Shown in pieces: positions 58,161 through 64,000 of a stretch of DNA of 64,000 nt. The notes under the pieces are model-generated. The model saw nothing but the letters and a program-made list of their open reading frames with translations. It was not told the origin of the DNA and ran no database searches. Position 1 is the stretch's first letter; every line of letters begins with the position of its first letter. The stretch lies in NCBI RefSeq assembly GCF_000412335.2, contig NZ_KE161030.1, positions 958,515 to 1,022,514 of the forward strand, in the 5' to 3' direction. Origin of the DNA: Cedecea davisae DSM 4568 (lineage in GTDB: Bacteria > Pseudomonadota > Gammaproteobacteria > Enterobacterales > Enterobacteriaceae). The position numbers and the translations under genes are program-made.

Positions 58161-59381
58161 TTAACTTTCCAGCAAATGCTGGAGCAGCACGCCGTTTAGC
58201 ATTGAACGCTTTACCAGCGCGAATGCGCCAATTGCCGAGCGGTCGTCGAGTTTTGAACAGACGACCGGCAGGTTTTTACGGAACGCGTTCAGTACCTGGG
58301 TGTTGATGCAGCCTTCGATAGCGGGAAGCAGCACTTTCTCGGCTTCTATAATCTCGCCGGCCAGCACCACTTTTTGCGGGTTAAACAGGTTAATGGCGAT
58401 AGAGATCGCTTTGCCCAGGTGGCGGCCAACGTGCTCCAGCACTTCGCAGGCCAGCGCATCGCCCTTATTGGCAGCTTTACAGATGGCCTGAATACCGCAG
58501 TCATCCAGCGTCAGGCGGCTGTTATAGCCCTGTTCGAGCAGGTGGCGAACCCGCTGTTCAATGGCGGCGTTAGCGGCGATGGTTTCGAGGCAGCCGAAAT
58601 TGCCGCAGTGGCAGCGCTCGCCCAGAGGATCAACCTGAATGTGGCCAATCTCACCCACGTTGCCGTTACGTCCGATAAAAATCCTGCCGTTTGACAGAAT
58701 ACCGGCCCCGGTGCCGCGGTGAACGCGCACCAAAATGGAGTCTTCGCAGTCGTGTGTTGCACCGAAATAGTGCTCGGCCAGCGCCAGGCTACGGATATCG
58801 TGCCCGACAAAGCAGGTCACATTGAAGCGTTTTTCCAGGCTCTGAACCAGCGCCCAGTTATTCACCGCGATGTGCGGCATATAGCGGATCACGCCGCTTT
58901 CCGGGTCGACCAGGCCGGGTAAAATCACCGAAATAGCAATCAGCTCGCGGATTTTACGCTGGTAGCTCTCCAGAAAATGCCCGATGGCGTTGAGCAGGGC
59001 ATGCTCGAGGGTTTCCTGCGTGCGTTCAGGCAGCGGGTAATGCTCTTCCGCCAGCGGCTTTGCGCTCAGGTCAAACAGCGTGATGGTGGCATCGTGGCGG
59101 CCAAGACGCACGCCAATAGCGTGGAAATTGCGGGTTTCGGTAATGATGGAGATAGCGCGGCGGCCGCCGGTGGAGGCCTGCTGATCGACTTCTTTAATCA
59201 GGCCGCGCTCAATAAGCTGGCGAGTAATTTTCGTTACGCTGGCGGGCGCAAGTTGGCTTTGTTCGGCAATTTGAATGCGCGAGATAGGACCATGCTGGTC
59301 AATCAGGCGGTACACCGCCGCGCTATTCAGCTGTTTTACCAGGTCAACGTTACCAATTTGGGCTTGTCCGCCAGTCGTCAT
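58161..59381 (-). CDS. nagC: N-acetylglucosamine repressor NagC
   Basis: A 406-aa ROK-family repressor with an N-terminal winged helix (ISRIQIAEQSQLAPASVTKI, residues ~33-52) and a sugar-binding domain carrying the zinc motif CHCGNFGCLE. It binds GlcNAc-6-phosphate and represses nag and other amino-sugar genes; two NagC-type boxes lie at 61471-61491 and 61565-61585. nagA ends five bases upstream. Confidence 0.96.
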   Translation of the reverse strand: MTTGGQAQIGNVDLVKQLNSAAVYRLIDQHGPISRIQIAEQSQLAPASVTKITRQLIERGLIKEVDQQASTGGRRAISIITETRNFHAIGVRLGRHDATITLFDLSAKPLAEEHYPLPERTQETLEHALLNAIGHFLESYQRKIRELIAISVILPGLVDPESGVIRYMPHIAVNNWALVQSLEKRFNVTCFVGHDIRSLALAEHYFGATHDCEDSILVRVHRGTGAGILSNGRIFIGRNGNVGEIGHIQVDPLGERCHCGNFGCLETIAANAAIEQRVRHLLEQGYNSRLTLDDCGIQAICKAANKGDALACEVLEHVGRHLGKAISIAINLFNPQKVVLAGEIIEAEKVLLPAIEGCINTQVLNAFRKNLPVVCSKLDDRSAIGAFALVKRSMLNGVLLQHLLES

Positions 59382-59386
59382 GCTAT

Positions 59387-60535
59387 TTACTCAGTTACGA
59401 CCTCGTTACCATTAACGATGGTCTTGATAATTTTATAGTCGCGGTTAAACACGGTCAGGTTCGCCACTTTACCGGCTTCGACTGAACCCAGCTGTTTATC
59501 CACGCCCATTGCGCGAGCGGGGTAGAGCGTTGCCATTCGCAGGACTTCATCCAGCGCGATAGCCGCGTGCTCTACCAGATTACGAACGCCCTGAATCATA
59601 GTCAGAGCAGAGCCGCTGAGGGTTCCGTTCTCATCTACGCACAGGCCGTCACGGTAGTATATTGTTTTACCGGCAAAAATGAACTGGTCGATATTCGCGC
59701 CTGCCGGAGCGGTGGCGTCGGTGACCAGGCACAGTTTATCGCCCTTCACGCGTTTTGCGGTGCGAATATTCGCATAATCCACATGCAGGCCATCGGCAAT
59801 GATGCCGCAGTAAACGTCTGCTTCATCAAAGATTGCGCCCGCAAGACCCGGTTCACGCCCGGTAATATAAGGCATGGCGTTGAAAAGGTGGGTCGCAAAG
59901 GTAATACCCGCGCGGAAGCCGATTTTTGCTTCTTTAGCCGTTGCGTTGGAGTGCCCGGCGGAAACGATAATGCCCGCGGCAACCAGTTTTTCAATCACTT
60001 CTGGCTCAACCATTTCCGGAGCCAGAGTCACTTTGGTGATGACGTCTGCGTTTTGGCACAGGAAATCAACCAGCTTAGCGTCCGGCTTACGCACAAACCC
60101 TGGGTTGTGGGTGCCTTTCTTCACCATGTTGAGCCACGGCCCTTCAAGGTGCAGGCCCAGCGCCTGGTTGCTGTATTTCGCCAGATATTCACGCATTACT
60201 TTCACGCCCTGCATCATCAGCTCGTCGCTGGTGGTGATAAGCGTTGGCAGGTAGCTGGTGCAGCCCGAACGTTCGTTCGCTTTCTGCATGATTTCCAGCG
60301 TTTCAACCGAAACGGCTTCTGCGGTGTCGTTGAACTGCACGCCGCCGCAGCCGTTCAGCTGTACATCAATAAAACCGGGGGCAATGACGGCACCGCCCAC
60401 ATCGCGAGTTTCCATTCCTGCCGGCAGAGAGTCGGCAGGGCAGATACGCTCAATCAGGCCATCGGCGATAACAACCGCGTGGTCATCCAGAATTTCATGG
60501 CCGGTGTAAATCCGACCGTGGGTTAATGCATACAT
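59387..60535 (-). CDS. nagA: N-acetylglucosamine-6-phosphate deacetylase NagA
   Basis: A 382-aa amidohydrolase (TIM barrel) with metal-binding motifs ([30 protein letters not shown]) and the catalytic Asp region [11 protein letters not shown]. It removes acetate from GlcNAc-6-phosphate, giving the substrate for NagB. Confidence 0.97.
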   Translation of the reverse strand: MYALTHGRIYTGHEILDDHAVVIADGLIERICPADSLPAGMETRDVGGAVIAPGFIDVQLNGCGGVQFNDTAEAVSVETLEIMQKANERSGCTSYLPTLITTSDELMMQGVKVMREYLAKYSNQALGLHLEGPWLNMVKKGTHNPGFVRKPDAKLVDFLCQNADVITKVTLAPEMVEPEVIEKLVAAGIIVSAGHSNATAKEAKIGFRAGITFATHLFNAMPYITGREPGLAGAIFDEADVYCGIIADGLHVDYANIRTAKRVKGDKLCLVTDATAPAGANIDQFIFAGKTIYYRDGLCVDENGTLSGSALTMIQGVRNLVEHAAIALDEVLRMATLYPARAMGVDKQLGSVEAGKVANLTVFNRDYKIIKTIVNGNEVVTE

Positions 60536-60561
60536 ATCCTACCCCCGGTAATAACTAAAAC

Positions 60562-61362
60562 TTAAAGACCTTTGATGTTTTCTGCTTCCAGCTCGTTGAA
60601 ATATTTCAACGTTTTCACTTTCAGCTCCATGGTGGACGGCTCATCACACACGATAACCGCCTTCGGATGCAGCTGCAGGCAGGTAATGGTCCACATGTGG
60701 TTAACGTTGCCTTCAACCGCGGCCTGCAGCGCCAGCGCTTTCACGCCGCCGAGCACCAGAATCATCACTTCTTCTGCATCAAGCAGCGTGCCCACGCCCA
60801 CGGTCAGCGCATATTTTGGAACCTGAGTCACGTCGCCGCCGAAGAAGCGGGAGTTTGCCACACGGGTGTCATGGGTCAGGGTTTTAATGCGGGTGCGGGA
60901 AGAGAGCGAAGAAGCCGGTTCGTTGAACGCGATGTGGCCGTCGTTGCCCACGCCGCCCATGAACAGGTTGATTTTGCCGTAAGAGCGGATCTTTTCTTCG
61001 TAACGGCGGCATTCCGCGTCAACATCTTCAGCATTGCCGTTCAGCAGGTTGATGTTTTCCGCTGGGATATCAACGTGATCAAAGAAGTTGCGGTGCATGA
61101 AAGTATAATAACTTTCCGGGTGCTCCTTCGGCAGACCTACGTATTCGTCCATATTGAACGTGACGACGTTCTTAAAGCTAACCTGGCCTGCTTTATGCAT
61201 CTCTACCAGAGCTTTGTAAGCTTCCAGCGGGGTGCCGCCGGTTGGCAGACCTAATACGAACGGACGGTCCGCGGTCGGTTTGAATGCATTAATGCGGTTT
61301 ACAATATGGCGAGCTGCCCATTTGCCGACCTGAGCCGGGGTAGCCAGGGGAATCAGTCTCAT
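60562..61362 (-). CDS. nagB: Glucosamine-6-phosphate deaminase NagB
   Basis: 266 aa from the second of two adjacent ATGs, which has the better distance from the gaggtg ribosome-binding site and aligns with E. coli. Catalytic residues are in NMDEYVGL (Asp72) and [14 protein letters not shown] (His143, Glu148). It deaminates and isomerises glucosamine-6-phosphate to fructose-6-phosphate, and is allosterically activated by GlcNAc-6-phosphate. First gene of nagBACD. Confidence 0.97.
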   Translation of the reverse strand: MRLIPLATPAQVGKWAARHIVNRINAFKPTADRPFVLGLPTGGTPLEAYKALVEMHKAGQVSFKNVVTFNMDEYVGLPKEHPESYYTFMHRNFFDHVDIPAENINLLNGNAEDVDAECRRYEEKIRSYGKINLFMGGVGNDGHIAFNEPASSLSSRTRIKTLTHDTRVANSRFFGGDVTQVPKYALTVGVGTLLDAEEVMILVLGGVKALALQAAVEGNVNHMWTITCLQLHPKAVIVCDEPSTMELKVKTLKYFNELEAENIKGL

Positions 61363-61470
61363 CATTCACCTCGTAAGTTAAGAGTAAAAATTGGGTTGGC
61401 TGAATCGATCTTGATAAAGCTTAAGGGTAAACCACTTTTATCCTGAACAAACAGGGATCAATCCGCCTTG

Positions 61471-61491
61471 ATTTTTTGAATCATAAAATAA
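61471..61491. promoter_or_regulatory. Candidate NagC box near nagB
   Basis: attttttgaatcataaaataa: AT-rich arms with a conserved G at position 8, about 110 bases upstream of nagB. A weaker match than the nagE-side box. The centres of the two boxes are about 94 bp apart, close to nine helical turns, as needed for a repression loop. Confidence 0.5.
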
Positions 61492-61536
61492 GTTTTCGGA
61501 GATAGCCAGTAACAGGGGAGGGGATTAGCGATATTT

Positions 61537-61552
61537 GGTGATAAATGTCACA
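61537..61552. promoter_or_regulatory. CRP site between nagB and nagE
   Basis: ggtga-taaatg-tcaca matches the CRP consensus TGTGA-N6-TCACA at 9 of 10 bases. It lies between the two NagC boxes, able to serve both divergent promoters, as in E. coli. Confidence 0.75.
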
Positions 61553-61564
61553 AAAAAGGTGCGT

Positions 61565-61585
61565 TTAATTTGCGGTACGAATTAA
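61565..61585. promoter_or_regulatory. NagC box near nagE
   Basis: ttaattt-gcggtac-gaattaa: symmetric ttaatt/aattaa arms with G and C at positions 8 and 14, closely like the nagE operator of E. coli. Confidence 0.8.
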
Positions 61586-61698
61586 TTTTTTTCACACTTC
61601 AGCGTGTGATGTAAAAGTCGCCGTACATTCAAGGTTGTTAAGACAATAATAAACACTGCTTGAGCGAGCCTTAACGGGGTCTCATAGGGGGGAATAAA

Positions 61699-63723
61699 GT
61701 GAGTATTCTAGGTTATCTACAACGCGTGGGCCGCGCACTTATGGTGCCCGTGGCTACACTGCCAGCAGCAGCAATATTAATGGGGGTTGGTTACTGGATT
61801 GACCCAGTTAGTTGGGGTGGAGACAACGCGTTAGCGGCACTCTTCATTAAATCCGGTTCCGCAATCATTGATCACATGTCCGTACTGTTCGCCATCGGTG
61901 TGGCTTACGGTATGTCTAAAGATAAAGACGGCGCAGCAGCGCTGACCGGCTTTGTTGGCTTCCTGGTTCTGACCACCCTCTGCTCACCGGCAGCGGTTGC
62001 CATGATTCAGAAAATCCCGGCGGATCAGGTTCCGGCGGCATTCGGTAAAATTGAAAACCAGTTTGTGGGTATTCTGGTCGGTATTATCTCTGCGGAACTG
62101 TACAACCGCTTCAGCGGCGTTGAGCTGCCGAAAGCGCTGTCGTTCTTCAGCGGTCGCCGTCTGGTGCCGATCCTCACCTCTTTCCTGATGATCCTCGTTG
62201 CGTTCATCATGATGTACGTCTGGCCGATGATCTTCGATGGCCTGGTGAACTTTGGTGAGCACATTCAGAAACTCGGTTCTGCGGGCGCAGGCATCTATGC
62301 GTTCTTCAACCGTCTGCTGATCCCGGTTGGTCTGCACCACGCCCTGAACTCCGTGTTCTGGTTCGACGTTGCGGGCATTAACGACATTCCTAACTTCCTG
62401 GGGGGCGCTCAGTCCATCGAAGCAGGTAAAGCGGTTGTCGGTATCACCGGTCGTTACCAGGCTGGCTTCTTCCCGATTATGATGTTCGGCCTGCCGGGCG
62501 CAGCGCTTGCCATCTACCACTGTGCACGTCCTGAAAACAAAGCGAAAGTTGCCGGTATTATGATGGCTGCTGCTTTTGCCGCGTTCTTCACCGGTATCAC
62601 CGAACCGCTGGAATTCTCCTTCATGTTCGTTGCGCCGGTTCTGTACGTTATCCACGCTTTCCTGACCGGTATCTCCGTATTTATCGCGGCAAGCATGCAC
62701 TGGATTGCAGGTTTCGGCTTCTCCGCAGGTCTGGTGGATATGGTGCTTTCTTCCCGTAACCCGCTGGCAACCCACTGGTGGATGCTTATCCCGCAGGGCC
62801 TGGTGTTCTTCGTTATTTACTACGTGGTGTTCCGCTTCACTATCACCAAATTCAACCTGCTGACTCCGGGTCGCGAGCTGGCGGTTGCCGGTGACGAAGC
62901 CGATGGCCAGGATGTGAACGTGAGCGGCGATGCTAACCAGGACGTTTCTGGTCTGGCCCGTCAGTACATCTCTGCCGTGGGTGGCTCTGCTAACCTGACC
63001 GGCATTGATGCCTGTATCACTCGTCTGCGTCTGAACGTTAAAGACTCTTCCGTAGTCAATGAAGCGCTGGCTAAGCGCCTGGGTGCGACGGGCGTTATCC
63101 GCCTGAACAAAACCAGCGTGCAGATAATCGTCGGCTTTGCCGCAGAAAAAATTGCTAACGCAATGAAAACTGCGGGCACCGTAGAAGCTGCTGCCCCGGT
63201 TGCCGGCGCTGCGCCACAGGCTGCTGCTAAACCGCAGGCCGTGCCTAATGCTACCAGCGTGACTATTGCCACTCTGGTTTCTCCGGTCACCGGCGAAGTG
63301 GTTGAACTTGAACAGGTTCCTGACGAAGCGTTTGCCAGCAAAGCCGTTGGCGATGGCGTAGCCGTTAAGCCAACTGATAAAACCGTCGTCTCTCCGGCGG
63401 CCGGTACTATCGTGAAAATCTTCAACACCAACCACGCTTTCTGCCTCGAAACCGAAAAAGGCGCTGAGATTGTGGTTCACATGGGCATCGATACCGTTGC
63501 TCTGGGTGGAAAGGGCTTTACTCGCCTGGTGGAAGAGGGCGCTGAAGTGGTTGCAGGCCAGCCGATTCTGGAAATGGATCTTGATTTCCTGAACGCTAAC
63601 GCCCGCTCCATGATTAGCCCGGTAGTTTGCAGCAACATCGACGACTTCAGCGGTCTGGTTATCCAGGCTAAAGGTCAGGTTGTTGCCGGTCAAACGCCGC
63701 TGTATGAGATTAAAGGCAAATAA
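61699..63723 (+). CDS. nagE: N-acetylglucosamine PTS permease EIICBA (NagE)
   Basis: A 674-aa PTS protein from a GTG start with ribosome-binding site gggggga. Order: EIIC membrane domain (about 1-390), EIIB (about 405-490, phospho-Cys439 in GIDACITRLRL), EIIA (about 515-674, phospho-His594 in EIVVHMGIDTV). It imports and phosphorylates GlcNAc for NagA/NagB. The EIIC half (start MSILGYLQRVGRALMVPVAT) differs strongly from E. coli NagE and looks like the type I associate with Yersinia, Serratia and Vibrio, whereas EIIA is almost the E. coli sequence. Confidence 0.93.
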   Translation: MSILGYLQRVGRALMVPVATLPAAAILMGVGYWIDPVSWGGDNALAALFIKSGSAIIDHMSVLFAIGVAYGMSKDKDGAAALTGFVGFLVLTTLCSPAAVAMIQKIPADQVPAAFGKIENQFVGILVGIISAELYNRFSGVELPKALSFFSGRRLVPILTSFLMILVAFIMMYVWPMIFDGLVNFGEHIQKLGSAGAGIYAFFNRLLIPVGLHHALNSVFWFDVAGINDIPNFLGGAQSIEAGKAVVGITGRYQAGFFPIMMFGLPGAALAIYHCARPENKAKVAGIMMAAAFAAFFTGITEPLEFSFMFVAPVLYVIHAFLTGISVFIAASMHWIAGFGFSAGLVDMVLSSRNPLATHWWMLIPQGLVFFVIYYVVFRFTITKFNLLTPGRELAVAGDEADGQDVNVSGDANQDVSGLARQYISAVGGSANLTGIDACITRLRLNVKDSSVVNEALAKRLGATGVIRLNKTSVQIIVGFAAEKIANAMKTAGTVEAAAPVAGAAPQAAAKPQAVPNATSVTIATLVSPVTGEVVELEQVPDEAFASKAVGDGVAVKPTDKTVVSPAAGTIVKIFNTNHAFCLETEKGAEIVVHMGIDTVALGGKGFTRLVEEGAEVVAGQPILEMDLDFLNANARSMISPVVCSNIDDFSGLVIQAKGQVVAGQTPLYEIKGK

Positions 63724-63751
63724 TCGCTCCTGAGTAAGCTATTGTGCCTGA

Positions 63752-63783
63752 GCGGCTGACGGACATCGTCAGCCGCTTTTTTA
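63752..63783 (+). terminator. nagE terminator
   Basis: gcggctgac/gtcagccgc, 9-bp stem, followed by six T residues. Confidence 0.9.
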
Positions 63784-63900
63784 TTGCCTGCGATTTGCCG
63801 CTGATTGATAACCCTAATTAATGCAACTAAAGGTTGTTTCCCGAGGCCGCTTATTAGATCATGCACCGTTAACTAAGGTACACGCTTTGAGGAACCCGCG

Positions 63901-64000
63901 ATGAGTGAGGCTGAAGCCCGCCCAACTAACTTTATCCGTCAGATTATTGATGAAGACCTGGCGAACGGTAAGCACACCAGTATTTGCACCCGTTTTCCGC
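63901..64000 (+). CDS. glnS: Glutaminyl-tRNA synthetase, 5' end
   Basis: The window ends 33 codons into this gene: [20 protein letters not shown] then [13 protein letters not shown], the N-terminus of GlnRS (in E. coli, the following residues form the HIGH motif). A ribosome-binding site (gagg) precedes the ATG. Partial by truncation at the window edge. It charges the tRNA-Gln species encoded at 54412-54926. Confidence 0.95.
   Translation, partial: MSEAEARPTNFIRQIIDEDLANGKHTSICTRFP

Noticed and set aside
61604-61625. Second CRP site near nagE (gtgtgatg...)
   Set aside because: Only one half-site matches; the site at 61537-61552 is far better.
61984-63693. 569-aa frame antisense to nagE
   Set aside because: Long because of codon bias in nagE; Asn/His/Arg/Glu-rich with no recognisable domain.

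Overview
The window is chromosomal DNA of a member of the Enterobacteriaceae (Enterobacterales). The evidence is gene order: from rnk to glnS the backbone follows E. coli closely (rnk, rna, dcuC, pagP, cspE, crcB, ybeM, tatE, lipA, ybeF, lipB, ybeD, dacA, rlpA, mrdB, mrdA, rlmH, rsfS, nadD, holA, lptE, leuS, ybeL, gltLKJI, lnt, corC, ybeY, ybeZ, miaB, ubiF, a seven-tRNA operon, asnB, nagDCAB, nagE, glnS). The genus cannot be fixed by reading alone. Several E. coli segments are absent: the citrate-fermentation genes between rna and dcuC, cobC between rsfS and nadD, and the ybeQ-rihA block between ybeL and gltL.

Region 1 (1-11.4 kb) is accessory. It holds the distal half of a Flag-2 type lateral flagellar locus. 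A ToxR/ToxS-like membrane regulator pair reads leftward. Reading rightward are two near-identical tandem flagellin genes and an eight-gene operon lafB-C-D-E-F-S-T-U (cap, two export chaperones, hook-length control, FliL, sigma-28, stator pair). A textbook sigma-54 promoter lies just before lafB. An exported NlpC/P60 peptidase follows lafU. The first ~270 bases are a highly structured non-coding stretch that may be a truncated group II intron.

Region 2 (11.4-25.4 kb) mixes backbone and inserts. Between rnk and rna sit a gluconate-type permease under two abutting GntR-like operators, a serine hydrolase, a 53-aa lipoprotein and a 52-aa protein. Between dcuC and pagP sits a complete copper/silver efflux operon (small Cys/His-rich protein, CusF, CusC, CusB carrying a C-terminal CusF domain, CusA).

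Region 3 (25.4-54.3 kb) is conserved core: cold-shock protein, fluoride channel, Tat component, lipoate synthesis, cell-elongation wall synthesis, ribosome silencing, NAD, DNA polymerase delta, LPS assembly, Leu-tRNA synthetase, glutamate/aspartate ABC transporter with a SroC-like 3' sRNA, apolipoprotein acyltransferase, ribosome/RNA maturation and ubiquinone synthesis.

Region 4 (54.3-64 kb) holds the metT-leuW-glnUW-metU-glnVX tRNA operon with a strong promoter, asnB, and the divergent nag regulon. The nagB-nagE intergenic region has a CRP site flanked by two NagC-type boxes about 94 bp apart. The window ends in the first codons of glnS.
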